This document shows, one piece after another, positions 8,961 to 18,062 of a DNA stretch of 64,000 bases. The notes beneath the pieces were generated by a model. That model searched no databases and had not been told where the DNA came from. It saw nothing but the letters and a program-made list of their open reading frames with translations. The first letter of the stretch is position 1. Each line of letters starts with the position of its first letter. Origin of the DNA: Pigmentiphaga sp. NML030171 (GTDB lineage Bacteria; Pseudomonadota; Gammaproteobacteria; Burkholderiales; Burkholderiaceae_B). The stretch is from contig NZ_NINX01000032.1 of the NCBI RefSeq assembly GCF_002188635.1, positions 1-64,000 of the forward strand, given 5' to 3'. A program made the translations under genes and the position numbers.

Positions 8961-9229
8961 CGTTGCCCGCATCGCTTCCCGACGGCTTCGAGGCGCCGCT
9001 GCATCGTGCGCTGACGGAACCCATCCTGCTGGGCGGCGCGCCTCGCACCGTGGCGATCGCAAACGGCACGCTGGCTGCCGCGATCGGCCTGGGGCTGCAG
9101 CTCTGGGTGCCAGGCCTGGCGTGCTGGTTCGTCGGGCACATGCTGGCGGTATGGGGCGCCCGCATGGACGTGCAGTTCGCGCAAGTCTTCGCGCGGCATG
9201 TGAAGTATCCGGCGTTGCTGGACGTGTAA
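8957..9229 (+). CDS. trbD: TrbD, VirB3-like membrane protein
   Basis: A 90-residue protein (MTLPASLPDGFEAPLHRALT) with a hydrophobic middle (TLAAAIGLGLQLWVPGLACW followed by VGHMLAVWGA). This is the small inner-membrane VirB3/TrbD subunit that associates with the TrbE ATPase. The start at 8957 is chosen because it overlaps the trbC stop as ATGA; the longer upstream frame is a trbC shadow. Confidence 0.9.
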   Translation: MTLPASLPDGFEAPLHRALTEPILLGGAPRTVAIANGTLAAAIGLGLQLWVPGLACWFVGHMLAVWGARMDVQFAQVFARHVKYPALLDV

Positions 9230-9234
9230 GCGCC

Positions 9235-11676
9235 ATGCTGAACCTGGCCGAATACCGCAAACGCCCCGCGCTGTTGGCCGACTGGCTGCCGTGGGCGGCG
9301 CTGGTGGGCGAAGGCGTCGTGCTGAACAAGGACGGTGCGTTCCAGCGCACAGCGCGACTGCGCGGCCCGGACTTGGACAGCGCCACCGACACCGAACTGG
9401 TGGCCGTGGCGGCGCGGCTGAACAATGCGCTCAAGCGGTTCGGATCAGGCTGGGCGCTCTTCATGGAAGGTGAGCGCTTCGAAGCCGGTGCATATCCCCG
9501 GTCTTCCTTTCCGGAAGCCGCGTCCTGGCTGGTCGATGAGGAACGGCGTGCTGCCTTCGAAGAAGCGGGCTCGCACTTCGAGAGCCGCTACTACCTGACC
9601 GGGCTGTGGCTGCCGCCCGAGGATGCGACGGCGCACGCCGGCCGGCTGCTCTATGAGAACCAGGCCCGCCAAGGCGTGGACTGGCGTGAACGGCTGGCCG
9701 GGTTCCAGGCAGAGACCGAGCGGTTCTATGGACTGCTCAAAGGAACCATTCCAGAAATCCGGTGGCTCGACAGCCCCGAAACGCTGACTTACCTGCATGG
9801 CACGATCTCCACCCGCCGGCATCCGGTCAGCGTGCCGGAGGTGCCGTTCCATCTGGACCATCTGCTGGCCGACTGCCCGCTGACCACCGGCGTGGCGCCG
9901 GTGCTGGGCGACGAACATCTTCGGGTACTGTCGATCCGGGGGTTCCCGGCCTCCACCTGGCCAGGGCTGTTGGATGACCTGAACCGCTTGGGTATCGCGT
10001 ATCGGTGGGTGACACGTTTCATCTGCCTGGACAAACGCGAAGCCGAAGCGGAACTGACACGGATTCGACGGCAATGGTTCGCCAAGAGAAAGAGCGTGCT
10101 CACCTTGCTGCGCGAGACGTTGTCCCAGCAGGAAAGCCCCCTGGTCGATACCGACGCCGACAACAAATCGTTGGATGCCGACGCGGCGCTGCAGGCGCTG
10201 GGCGCCGACGACGTGGCCTACGGCTACATCACCGCCACGGTGGTGGTGCGCGACCGGAATGCCGCGGCAGCCGATGAAAAGCTGCGCTTGGCGGCCCGGG
10301 TCATCGAGGGACGCGGCTACGTCGCCGTACCGGAAACACTCAATGCGGTGGAGGCCTGGCTGTCGTCGCTGCCCGGCCACGCCTACGCCAATGTCCGGCA
10401 GTACCTCGTGTCCACGCTGAATCTGGCCCACATGATGCCGGTCTCGGCGGTCTGGGCCGGGCAGGAACGCAATGACCATCTCGACGGCCCGCCCTTGATC
10501 ATCACGCGCACGGATGGCTCGACGCCGTTCCGTCTGGTCACCCATATCGGCGATGTGGGCCATACCGCCGTGGTCGGTCCCACGGGCGCGGGCAAGTCGA
10601 CCCTGCTGTCGCTGCTGACCATGCAGTTTCGCCGCTATCCGAATTCCGCCGTCTATGTGTTCGAGATGGGCCGGTCGCTGCGGGCCACGATCCTAGGCCT
10701 GGGCGGGCACTATCACGACCTCAGCCTGGATGGCGACATGGCGTTCCAGCCGCTGGCGCGGGTCGACGAGCCGGGCTATCGGAGCTGGGCCGCCGAGTGG
10801 ATCGAGGCACGGCTGGCGATGGAAGGCCTGACGGCCGATCCTGACGACAAAGCGGCGGTCTGGTCGGCACTGGGCAGCTTGGCCACCGCGCCCGCCGAGC
10901 AGCGGACGATGACAGGGCTGTCGGCGCTGCTGCAATCCAACCGCCTGCGCCAGGCGCTGGCACCTTATGTACTCGGGGGAGCCTACGGGCGGCTGCTGGA
11001 CGCCGACCGGAGCCGTCTGGCCGACGGCTACATCCAAGGCTTCGACATGACGGCCCTGCGGCCGCATAAAGCCGCCGCCAATGCCGTGCTGCGCTATCTC
11101 TTCGAATGGCTGGCGACCCGGTTCGACGGCCGGCCAACGGTCCTGGTGATCGACGAGGCCTGGGTAGCGCTGGACGATCCGCTGTTTCTGGCGCAACTGC
11201 GTGAATGGTTGAAGCTGCTGCGCAAGCTGGGCGTGTCGGTCATCTTCGCCACCCAGTCGCTGGCCGACATCCGCGATTCCAGTATCGCCGCGGCCATCAT
11301 CGAAGGATGTGCCAATCGCATCTTCCTGCCCAATCCGCAGGCGACCGAGCCGCTGATTCGAGACATCTATACGAGCTTCGGCCTGAGCGCTCGGCAGATC
11401 CAACTGATCGCGCACGCGCAGCCCAAGCGTGACTACTACTACCAGTCGAGGCTGGGCAACCGCGTTTTCGATCTGGACTTGGGGCCGGTGGCCATGGCGT
11501 TTGCCGGCGCGTCCACGCCGGCCGACCAGCGTGCAATCGATGCCGTACTGGCCGAGCACGGCCCCGAAGGCTTTGCCGCGGCATGGGTGCGACACCAGAA
11601 CCTGGGCTGGGCCGCCGACATGATCGACCAGTTCATTCCTTTGCCTGATTCCCAACCCGAGGAGGTCTTGCCATGA
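9235..11676 (+). CDS. trbE: TrbE, VirB4-family secretion ATPase
   Basis: An 813-residue CagE/TrbE/VirB4 ATPase, the largest motor of the type IV channel. The ATG at 9235, 5 bases after the trbD stop, gives the expected N-terminus MLNLAEYRKRPALLADWLPW; the open frame further upstream is a shadow of trbD. Walker A is VVGPTGAGKSTLLSLL near residue 447, Walker B TVLVIDEAWVALDD near residue 636, and FATQSLADIRDS follows. The gene looks intact and overlaps trbJ by 4 bases (ATGA). Confidence 0.96.
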   Translation: MLNLAEYRKRPALLADWLPWAALVGEGVVLNKDGAFQRTARLRGPDLDSATDTELVAVAARLNNALKRFGSGWALFMEGERFEAGAYPRSSFPEAASWLVDEERRAAFEEAGSHFESRYYLTGLWLPPEDATAHAGRLLYENQARQGVDWRERLAGFQAETERFYGLLKGTIPEIRWLDSPETLTYLHGTISTRRHPVSVPEVPFHLDHLLADCPLTTGVAPVLGDEHLRVLSIRGFPASTWPGLLDDLNRLGIAYRWVTRFICLDKREAEAELTRIRRQWFAKRKSVLTLLRETLSQQESPLVDTDADNKSLDADAALQALGADDVAYGYITATVVVRDRNAAAADEKLRLAARVIEGRGYVAVPETLNAVEAWLSSLPGHAYANVRQYLVSTLNLAHMMPVSAVWAGQERNDHLDGPPLIITRTDGSTPFRLVTHIGDVGHTAVVGPTGAGKSTLLSLLTMQFRRYPNSAVYVFEMGRSLRATILGLGGHYHDLSLDGDMAFQPLARVDEPGYRSWAAEWIEARLAMEGLTADPDDKAAVWSALGSLATAPAEQRTMTGLSALLQSNRLRQALAPYVLGGAYGRLLDADRSRLADGYIQGFDMTALRPHKAAANAVLRYLFEWLATRFDGRPTVLVIDEAWVALDDPLFLAQLREWLKLLRKLGVSVIFATQSLADIRDSSIAAAIIEGCANRIFLPNPQATEPLIRDIYTSFGLSARQIQLIAHAQPKRDYYYQSRLGNRVFDLDLGPVAMAFAGASTPADQRAIDAVLAEHGPEGFAAAWVRHQNLGWAADMIDQFIPLPDSQPEEVLP

Positions 11677-12392
11677 AACGCCTGCTGTTCACTGCCGCCG
11701 TGCTGGCGGCCCTGGCCGCGCCGCCTGCCGGTGCGCTGACGGTCTTCGATCCGTCGAACTACTCCCAGAACGTCATGACCGCGGCACGCACGCTGGAGCA
11801 GATCAACAACCAGATCCTGCAATTGCAGAACGAAGCTCGGATGCTCACCAACCAGGCGCTGAACCTGACCGGGCTGAACTTCAATGCCATCGGCCGGCTG
11901 CGCACGGCGCTGGCCTCGACCAACCGGCTGTTGGACCAGGCGCGGGGCTTGTCCTTCGACGTGTCGCGCGCCGATGCCGATTTCGCCCGGTTGTACCCGG
12001 AGCAGTACGCCTCAACCGTCACGAACGACGCGATGGCGCAAGACGCTCGCCAGCGATGGATGCAGTCGCAGCAGGCGCTGCGCACCACCGCCGACATGCA
12101 GGCGCGCGCAGTGCAGAACCTGGCCGACGACCAGGGCGTGCTGTCCGACATCGTGGCGCAGAGCCAGTCGGCCGTAGGTTCGCTGCAGGCGACCCAGGCC
12201 ACCAATCAACTCTTGGCGTTACAGGCCAAGCAGGCGATCCAGCACCAGCAGCTCCAGATCGCCCAGGACCGGGCGATGGCGCTGGACCGCGCACAGGAGG
12301 CCGCCGAGATGGCGCGCGCCGAAGCCGTGCGCCAGCAGTTCTCGGGTGCCCCGTCGCGCTACACCCCGCAACCCGTGCAGTTCTACCGTTAA
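11673..12392 (+). CDS. trbJ: TrbJ, VirB5-like periplasmic mating-pair protein
   Basis: A 239-residue exported protein with a cleavable signal peptide (MKRLLFTAAVLAALAAPPAGA) and a long helical, glutamine-rich coiled-coil body (ARTLEQINNQILQLQNEA). This is typical of TrbJ/VirB5 minor pilus components. It is translationally coupled to trbE. The C-terminal tail SRYTPQPVQFYR closely resembles the tail of the next protein in the operon, which is described as a finding. Confidence 0.92.
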   Translation: MKRLLFTAAVLAALAAPPAGALTVFDPSNYSQNVMTAARTLEQINNQILQLQNEARMLTNQALNLTGLNFNAIGRLRTALASTNRLLDQARGLSFDVSRADADFARLYPEQYASTVTNDAMAQDARQRWMQSQQALRTTADMQARAVQNLADDQGVLSDIVAQSQSAVGSLQATQATNQLLALQAKQAIQHQQLQIAQDRAMALDRAQEAAEMARAEAVRQQFSGAPSRYTPQPVQFYR

Positions 12393-12402
12393 GGAGCATG
12401 CC

Positions 12403-12615
12403 ATGACCCGATGCTGGATTGCGAGTGCCCTCCTGATGGGTGCCATTGCCGGCTGCGGCAAGGAGGAACCGCCCGCGGCACCGCTGGCCGATACGCCTGC
12501 CTTGCCATCGGTTGCCGACGAGGCCAAGGCAAAGCAGGAGGCCGACCAGCGCCGCAAGCAGTTCTACGGCGATGGCAAGTCGCGCTACACCCCGCAGGAC
12601 GTGCAAGGATTCTGA
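12403..12615 (+). CDS. trbK: TrbK-like small lipoprotein (candidate entry-exclusion protein)
   Basis: A 70-residue lipoprotein. The ATG at 12403 has AAGGAG upstream at 12391-12396 and gives a classic lipobox GAIAGC with Cys18. The mature part is short and charged and ends in KSRYTPQDVQGF. In RP4 and related elements the small lipoprotein gene between trbJ and trbL is trbK, which blocks redundant uptake of the same element. The name here rests on size, lipobox and position, because TrbK sequences are poorly conserved. The tail shares SRYTPQ.VQ with TrbJ. Confidence 0.75.
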   Translation: MTRCWIASALLMGAIAGCGKEEPPAAPLADTPALPSVADEAKAKQEADQRRKQFYGDGKSRYTPQDVQGF

Positions 12616-12617
12616 CC

Positions 12618-13883
12618 GTGGACGACCTGGCCGTCATCGACCGCTTCCTGGACACGTTCTCTCGATACATCGACAGCGGTTTCGGGCTGCTGCATGGCGA
12701 GGTCGCGTTTCTCACGGCTACGCTCGTGGCCATCGACATGACGCTGGCCGGGCTCGCATGGGCGATGGGGCATGGCGGCCAGGACGAGATCCTCGGCCGG
12801 CTGATCAAGAAAACCCTTTACGTCGGCGCCTTCGCGTACATCATCGGTAATTTCAATGCCTTGGCCGGCGTTCTGTTCCGGTCCTTCGCCGGCCTCGGGC
12901 TGATGGCCTCCGGCTCGACCATCTCGCAGGCACAGCTTCTCCAGCCGGGCCGGCTCGCGCAGGTGGGTGTCGATACGGCCGCGCCGCTGCTCGAACAGGT
13001 CGGCCGGCTTTCGGGGTTCACGACCATCTTTGCCAACTTCGAAACCATCGTCGTGCTGCTGCTGGCCTGGGTGATCGTCATCATCAGCTTCTTCGTGTTG
13101 TCGATTCAGGTGTTCGTGACGTTGCTCGAATTCAAGCTGACCACTTTGGCGGGGTTCGTCCTGGTCCCGTTCTCGTTGTGGGGCAAAAGCGCGTTCCTAG
13201 CCGAAAAGGTGCTGGGTAACGTCATTTCCTCCGGCATCAAGGTATTGGTGTTGGCGGTCATCGTTGGCATCAGCACCTTGGTCTTCAATGATTTCCGGGC
13301 CGGTATCTCCCCGGCGCCGACACTGAACGAAGCCACCGCCGTGATGCTGGCGTCGTTGGCGATGCTGGGTCTGGGTATCTTCGGGCCGGGCATCGCTACG
13401 GGCCTCGTGTCCGGTGCACCGCAGCTCGGCGCAGGGGCGGCGGTAGGGACGGCGGTCGGGGCGGCCGGTGTCGCGGCTGCGGGCGTGGCGGTTGGCGCAT
13501 CGGCAGCGGGCAGCGCCGCACGCCTGTCCGGCGGCGGCGTGCGGGCCGCCGCGTCGATGGCCGCCGGCGCACGCAAGGCGTATGTCGAGGGCAGCAGCTT
13601 TTCGGGGCAGACGGGATTGAAGGCGGTCGGCGCGGGCCTGGCGGACGTGGCTCGTGCCGGGGCATCCGCCGTTGGTAGCCGGGTGAAGGCGGGCTTGCGG
13701 GGCAGCGGTGGCGCCGCGCCCGCGCCTTCTTCAGCACCGTCTGAACCTCCCGCCTGGGCCAAGCGGGCCCAGGCGCGCCAGCACGCCGCGCATGGCGCGA
13801 TGCTCGCCGCCCACGCCGTGCGTTCCGGCGATGCCGGCGGAAGCGGCGCCGGCCCCAGTCTGCGCGATGACTCGAACGGATAG
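12618..13883 (+). CDS. trbL: TrbL, VirB6-like polytopic channel protein
   Basis: A 421-residue inner-membrane protein of the TrbL/VirB6 family. GTG at 12618, 2 bases after the previous stop, is chosen as start (DDLAVIDRFLDTFSRYID). The frame continues upstream only as a trbK shadow. Several membrane helices span residues ~30-280 (for example IVVLLLAWVIVIISFFVL). The C-terminal ~130 residues are low complexity, rich in Ala, Gly and Ser, and end charged; this is common in TrbL. No cysteine-rich or enzymatic motif is seen. Confidence 0.92.
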   Translation: MDDLAVIDRFLDTFSRYIDSGFGLLHGEVAFLTATLVAIDMTLAGLAWAMGHGGQDEILGRLIKKTLYVGAFAYIIGNFNALAGVLFRSFAGLGLMASGSTISQAQLLQPGRLAQVGVDTAAPLLEQVGRLSGFTTIFANFETIVVLLLAWVIVIISFFVLSIQVFVTLLEFKLTTLAGFVLVPFSLWGKSAFLAEKVLGNVISSGIKVLVLAVIVGISTLVFNDFRAGISPAPTLNEATAVMLASLAMLGLGIFGPGIATGLVSGAPQLGAGAAVGTAVGAAGVAAAGVAVGASAAGSAARLSGGGVRAAASMAAGARKAYVEGSSFSGQTGLKAVGAGLADVARAGASAVGSRVKAGLRGSGGAAPAPSSAPSEPPAWAKRAQARQHAAHGAMLAAHAVRSGDAGGSGAGPSLRDDSNG

Positions 13884-13892
13884 GAGAACACG

Positions 13893-14606
13893 ATGCGCTT
13901 TCGGCGACCTTCCGTGCATTACGGCACGTCCCCCGAGCCCGTCACGCCATACCAGCGGGCGACCCAGGCTTGGGACGAGCGGCTGGGCAGTGCCCGCGTA
14001 CAGGCGCACAACTGGCGGGCGATGGCCTTCGGCTGCCTGCTGCTGGCGATAGGCTCGACCAGCGCCTATGTGTGGCGTTCGACGCAATCGCTGGTTACGC
14101 CCTACGTCGTCGAGGTCGCGCGCAGCGGTGAGGTGCGGGCGGTCGGCGAAGCCGCCACGCCATACCAACCCAGGGACGCGCAGATCGCCCACCACCTGGA
14201 GCAGTTCGTGGCCAACGTCCGGTCGGTATCCATCGATCCCATCGTCGTGCGCAAGCAATGGCTCGATGCCTATGCCTACACCACCGACCGGGGCGCGGCC
14301 TTTCTGAACGAGTACGCCCGCCAGAACGATCCTTTCGCACAGATCGGCAAGCGGTCCATCACGGTCGCGGTATCCAGCATCGTGCGCGCCAGCGACAAAT
14401 CCTTCCAGGTCCAGTGGGAGGAAAAGGCCTATGTCAATGGAACCGCGGCGGGTTCTGACCGCTGGACTGCGATTCTGACCATCGTGCTGCAGCCGCCGAA
14501 CACGGAAGCCAAGCTGCGCGCCAATCCCCTGGGCATCTATGTGGACGGCATCAGTTGGAGCCGCCAGTTGTCCACGAACGCTTTGTCCGGAGGCACTTCG
14601 CCATGA
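13893..14606 (+). CDS. trbF: TrbF, VirB8-like inner-membrane scaffold
   Basis: A 237-residue bitopic protein. It has a cytoplasmic N-terminus, a single membrane helix around residues 48-66 (MAFGCLLLAIGSTSAYVW) and a periplasmic VirB8 fold with TPYVVEVARSGEVRAVGEA and the conserved QWEEKAYVNG region. The family nucleates assembly of the channel core. The start ATG at 13893 has GGAG upstream at 13883-13886. It overlaps trbG by 4 bases. Confidence 0.93.
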   Translation: MRFRRPSVHYGTSPEPVTPYQRATQAWDERLGSARVQAHNWRAMAFGCLLLAIGSTSAYVWRSTQSLVTPYVVEVARSGEVRAVGEAATPYQPRDAQIAHHLEQFVANVRSVSIDPIVVRKQWLDAYAYTTDRGAAFLNEYARQNDPFAQIGKRSITVAVSSIVRASDKSFQVQWEEKAYVNGTAAGSDRWTAILTIVLQPPNTEAKLRANPLGIYVDGISWSRQLSTNALSGGTSP

Positions 14607-15595
14607 AAAGCCCCATTCCTACGCTTGTCGTGCTCGCCACGATTGCCGGCTGCGCCTCGCGCGGCACGCCACCGCCTGAAATCGCACTGGACGATCCGCC
14701 TGTCGCGCAAAGCGAGCCGGTCGCGCTGCCCGAGCCGCCCAAGCCGGTGGAGATCGTGCCGATGCCGCAGCTGCTGCCTTTGCCGGGGCAGTTGAAACCC
14801 GTCGACGAACCGCTGCCCGCGCCCGAACCGGCCAACCCCGCTACGCGCATCGCCCGAGCGAATCAGGAGGCGCGCATGGCGCCGAGCCGTGACGGGTTCA
14901 TCAACGCCATCCAGACCTGGCCGTACAGCGAGGGCGCGCTGTACCAGGTCTACGCCAGTCCGGGCCGCGTGACGCTGATCCAGTTGCAGCCCGGCGAAAA
15001 GCTGATCGACGTGTCGGCCGGCGACACGGTGCGCTGGATCGTTGGGGATTCGAGTAGCGGCAGCGGTGCCACGGCACGAGCCAACCTGCAGGTCAAGCCC
15101 GTGCGGGCGGGCCTGACAACCAATCTGGTGGTGACGACCGACCGGCGCATCTATCTGCTGGAGCTGGCCTCCACTGCGTCGGCCTGGATGGCGTCTGTAT
15201 CGTGGGACTATCCACAGGACCGGATGGCCGAGTTGAAGAAGCGCAACGAGGAAGCCCAGGCCGCCACACCGCTGGCCGCGGGTGTGCCGGTGGAGCAATT
15301 GCGCTTCCGCTACGACATTACGGGCGATACGCCGCCCTGGCGGCCGCTGCGCGCTTTCGACGACGGCCAGAGGGTCTACATCCAGTTCCCAGCCGGCATC
15401 GCCCAGGGCGAGCTGCCGCCGCTGTTCCTGGTCGGCCCCAGCGGCGACTTGCAGTTGGTGAACCACCAGTACCGGGCGCCGTACTACGTGGTGGACCGGC
15501 TGTTCGGGGCGGTGGAATTGCGTCTGGGCGGTGACGATGCCAAGGTCGTGCGCATCAGCCGCAACGACGTGGCCACCGCGCGGGGCGGATCATGA
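14603..15595 (+). CDS. trbG: TrbG, VirB9-like outer-membrane core component
   Basis: A 330-residue periplasmic protein with a lipoprotein-like N-terminus (LVVLATIAGCAS), a proline-rich linker, and the VirB9/TrbG domain (LIDVSAGDTVRWIVGD, ANLQVKPVRAGLTTNLVVTT, RRIYLLELAS, and C-terminal VDRLFGAVELRLG). The ATG at 14603 overlaps the trbF stop; the frame upstream is spurious. It forms the outer ring with TrbI. It overlaps trbI by 4 bases. Confidence 0.94.
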   Translation: MKSPIPTLVVLATIAGCASRGTPPPEIALDDPPVAQSEPVALPEPPKPVEIVPMPQLLPLPGQLKPVDEPLPAPEPANPATRIARANQEARMAPSRDGFINAIQTWPYSEGALYQVYASPGRVTLIQLQPGEKLIDVSAGDTVRWIVGDSSSGSGATARANLQVKPVRAGLTTNLVVTTDRRIYLLELASTASAWMASVSWDYPQDRMAELKKRNEEAQAATPLAAGVPVEQLRFRYDITGDTPPWRPLRAFDDGQRVYIQFPAGIAQGELPPLFLVGPSGDLQLVNHQYRAPYYVVDRLFGAVELRLGGDDAKVVRISRNDVATARGGS

Positions 15596-16824
15596 GCGAG
15601 CCGACCGAAGAGCCCGGCACGCCGCCGCCCAAGCTGCCGCCCGAGTCGGTCGAGTTGCGGGCTGCGCCCCGGCCCGCAATGCGCCTGAACCGTCGCACGC
15701 TTGTCGTGGGGGCCGGGGTCGTGTCGTTCGCTGTCCTGGGTGCCACCATCTGGTCGCTGCAGCCACGCTCGCGCCCGGCAGGCGCCGGCGAGGAACTTTA
15801 TAACGTCGATCGCATTTCACAGGCCGAAGGCTTGCAGACGCTGCCGCGCGACTACAGCCAGGTGCCGCCGCCTGCGCCGCCGCCCGTGCTGGGCGAGCCG
15901 CTACCGGGGGACCTCGGGCGGCCCATCGTGCGCGCCGAGCAAGAGGCTGGACTGCGGCCGGCCGGCCCGACCGCGGCCGATGCCGAACGCCAGGCGCGGG
16001 CGAAGGAGGCAGCCGATGCGGCGCGGGCGCCGCTCTTCTACAAATCGAGCAATCGCGGCGGTTCGCCGGCCAGCGCGGCTTCGACGGCTGACACAGCGCC
16101 AACTGGGAGCGCTCCTGCTGAGGGCGGTGCGGTCGATAGCGTACAGACGCAGAACATGCAGGACAACAAGATCGCGTTCGCTGGCCAGGGTCGAACGGTC
16201 ACTCAGAGCGCGCATGGCCTGGAAGCGTCTCGGGAGCCCAATACGCTGATGGCCGGTACGGTCATCGCCGCCGCATTGATGACCGGCATCAAGTCCGACC
16301 TGCCAGGCGACATCATCGCCACCGTGACCGAAGATGTCTACGACAGTGCGACCCACCGCAACGTGTTGATTCCGCAGGGCTCACGCCTGATGGGGCGGTA
16401 CAACAGCCAGGTAGCCTACGGGCAGAGCCTGATGCAGGGCGTATTGGACCGCATCATCATGCCCGACACGTCATCGGTGGTGCTCGACAATCTGGCCGCC
16501 ACCGACCCCGCCGGCTACGCCGGGCTGGAGGACGACGTGGACTGGCACTGGAGCCGGATACTGGCTGGTGCGGCGCTGACGACGCTTCTGGGTGTCGGCG
16601 CCGAGCTGGCGGCCCCACAGAACCAGGGCAGCGGCGACGGGCGCGTCATCATCGCTACGCGTGACGGCGTACAGGACACCGTGAACCAGGTTGGACAGGA
16701 AATCACCCGGCGCAACATAAACATCCAGCCCACGTTGACGATCCGGCCTGGAATGCCGTTGCGCGTGATCGTGAACCGGGACATCACGCTGCGGCCATAT
16801 CGGCCGCTCTTCATCAATAGGTGA
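15592..16824 (+). CDS. trbI: TrbI, VirB10-like envelope-spanning channel protein
   Basis: A 410-residue protein. It has a cytoplasmic proline-rich N-terminus, one membrane helix near residues 38-60 (RTLVVGAGVVSFAVLGATIW), a proline-rich periplasmic linker, and a C-terminal TrbI/VirB10 beta-barrel domain (LMAGTVIAAALMTGIKSDLP, VLIPQGSRLMGRYNS, PGMPLRVIVNRDI). It connects inner and outer membranes. It is the last canonical gene of the trb operon and is followed by a DUF2274 gene 4 bases downstream. Confidence 0.95.
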   Translation: MSEPTEEPGTPPPKLPPESVELRAAPRPAMRLNRRTLVVGAGVVSFAVLGATIWSLQPRSRPAGAGEELYNVDRISQAEGLQTLPRDYSQVPPPAPPPVLGEPLPGDLGRPIVRAEQEAGLRPAGPTAADAERQARAKEAADAARAPLFYKSSNRGGSPASAASTADTAPTGSAPAEGGAVDSVQTQNMQDNKIAFAGQGRTVTQSAHGLEASREPNTLMAGTVIAAALMTGIKSDLPGDIIATVTEDVYDSATHRNVLIPQGSRLMGRYNSQVAYGQSLMQGVLDRIIMPDTSSVVLDNLAATDPAGYAGLEDDVDWHWSRILAGAALTTLLGVGAELAAPQNQGSGDGRVIIATRDGVQDTVNQVGQEITRRNINIQPTLTIRPGMPLRVIVNRDITLRPYRPLFINR

Positions 16825-16828
16825 GGGG

Positions 16829-17041
16829 ATGGCAACGAAACTGCGCTTGGGGCCGCTCCCGAAGCAGGAGACCGTCAAGATGACGATCAGCCTGCCGGTG
16901 GAGCTGAAGGCCAATCTGGAACGGTACGCCGCCATGCACAGTCAGGTTTACGGCGAACAGGTCGATGCGGCCGCGCTCGCGCCGCACATGCTGGCTTGGT
17001 TCCTCAAGAACGACCGGGGGTTCAGGCAGCGAAGCGAATAG
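16829..17041 (+). CDS. DUF2274 family small protein
   Basis: A 70-residue protein with the DUF2274 pattern: LRLGPLPKQETVKMTISLPV, then LKANLERYAAMHSQVYGE and a C-terminal helix ending in WFLKNDRGF. The family regularly follows trbI in Tn4371-like elements. The TISLPVELKANLERYA segment is reminiscent of a ribbon-helix-helix strand and helix, so DNA or RNA binding is conceivable. Its role in transfer is unknown. It starts 4 bases after trbI and so belongs to the operon. Confidence 0.8.
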   Translation: MATKLRLGPLPKQETVKMTISLPVELKANLERYAAMHSQVYGEQVDAAALAPHMLAWFLKNDRGFRQRSE

Positions 17042-17115
17042 AGCTTAGGTGCGTCAGGGGTAGGCCGGAGAGGCTTGATACACTGCATAGGTCTCCAATG
17101 CGGAAGGATCCTCTT

Positions 17116-17352
17116 ATGCCTAAAACCATGCTAGTGGTTTCGATGGCGGTGTTGGCTGGTTGCGCGCCGGCTAGGGAGGATCGCCCAGTCGGCATGGCCA
17201 ATCCGGCCTCCGTTTACTGCGAGGACCAGGGCGGACGGCTTCGCATCGAACAACGGCCTGGCGGACAGGTGGGAATCTGCGTATTAGCCAGCGGCGAGGA
17301 AATCGAGGAGTGGGCGCTGTATCGTCGCGACCATCCTGCACCAAAGCAGTGA
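17116..17352 (+). CDS. DUF333-type small lipoprotein
   Basis: A 78-residue lipoprotein with lipobox VLAGC (Cys16), followed by NPASVYCEDQGGRLRIEQ and GQVGICVLASGEEIEEWALYR. The pattern NPAS.YC...GG.........G..GIC....G...EEWA is that of DUF333 proteins, once called putative hemolysins; real function is unknown. The ATG at 17116 has AAGGA 8 bases upstream. The frame extending to 16996 is a shadow of the preceding gene. It lies 74 bases after the DUF2274 gene and may have its own promoter. Confidence 0.8.
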   Translation: MPKTMLVVSMAVLAGCAPAREDRPVGMANPASVYCEDQGGRLRIEQRPGGQVGICVLASGEEIEEWALYRRDHPAPKQ

Positions 17353-17448
17353 ATGCTTGCCTAGAGCTCGATTGATGTGAAGACGACATCCGAGCGTCGG
17401 TACGGCTCACGTGTCGTTGTCAGTTAGCCCTGCCTGGAGGTCCATCCA

Positions 17449-17958
17449 ATGCGCCGTTACTACCTCATCGACTCTAACGGCGAGGATACGAACCTTCAGT
17501 TGTACTCGCTCAAACAGGCCAAGCTCTATTGGGCCGCGCTTACGAACGATCTCGCGCAAGGCAGCGACGTCGATCATTTTCATGAGAGGTGCGTGTTCAT
17601 CATATGCACCATCGGACTAAGCGTGACGCAACTGCTTGGCCAGAACAATCCTGTTCCCGGCAACCGAGTGCCCTCACCGTTCAAGATATTCGAGTTTCTC
17701 GTTGATGAGCATCAACTCGCTCACGAGCTGAAAGATCAGTTTCGAGAGTTCGCTGACACTTACGATCACTGTAGGCACTTCGGTTTAACGAGCGACGGCA
17801 GCAGACACTGGCAGGTCAGCCAAGTAACGCTTGAGAAGACTCGCAAGCTTTATGAGTTCGGCCTTTTCGTATGGTCGACTGTCATTGGAATTTATCGGCG
17901 CGATCCGCAGAACGAGTTGGATGACTTGGACTTGGAAAGGGTCGAGAACGAGCCCTAA
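17449..17958 (+). CDS. Hypothetical protein in the ICE accessory block
   Basis: A 169-residue protein not recognised. The N-terminus (RRYYLIDSNGEDTNLQLYS) looks like beta strands and the rest is helical, with ELKDQFREFADTYDHCRHFG and KLYEFGLFVWSTVIGIYRR. There is no signal peptide or membrane anchor. The helical D-x-x-x-H-rich stretch loosely recalls HEPN or Abi-type proteins, but the R-x4-6-H motif is not clear and this is not claimed. A GGAGG ribosome site sits 8 bases before the ATG. GC content is lower than in trb. It lies between the lipoprotein gene and alpA, a usual place for element-maintenance or defence genes. Confidence 0.7.
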   Translation: MRRYYLIDSNGEDTNLQLYSLKQAKLYWAALTNDLAQGSDVDHFHERCVFIICTIGLSVTQLLGQNNPVPGNRVPSPFKIFEFLVDEHQLAHELKDQFREFADTYDHCRHFGLTSDGSRHWQVSQVTLEKTRKLYEFGLFVWSTVIGIYRRDPQNELDDLDLERVENEP

Positions 17959-18062
17959 CAGTTCGTTCGAGAGTCTATTCTTCGCTGTACTACGCTGGAG
18001 CATGTGTGCATGTGAATTCATTTGGGGCAATCTGGTGTTGGAGGGAACACCCGGAGACCCGC

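Noticed and set aside
17449-17958. HEPN or abortive-infection toxin identity for the 169-residue ICE protein
   Set aside because: The R-x4-6-H motif is not convincing and no antitoxin gene adjoins it; kept as unknown.
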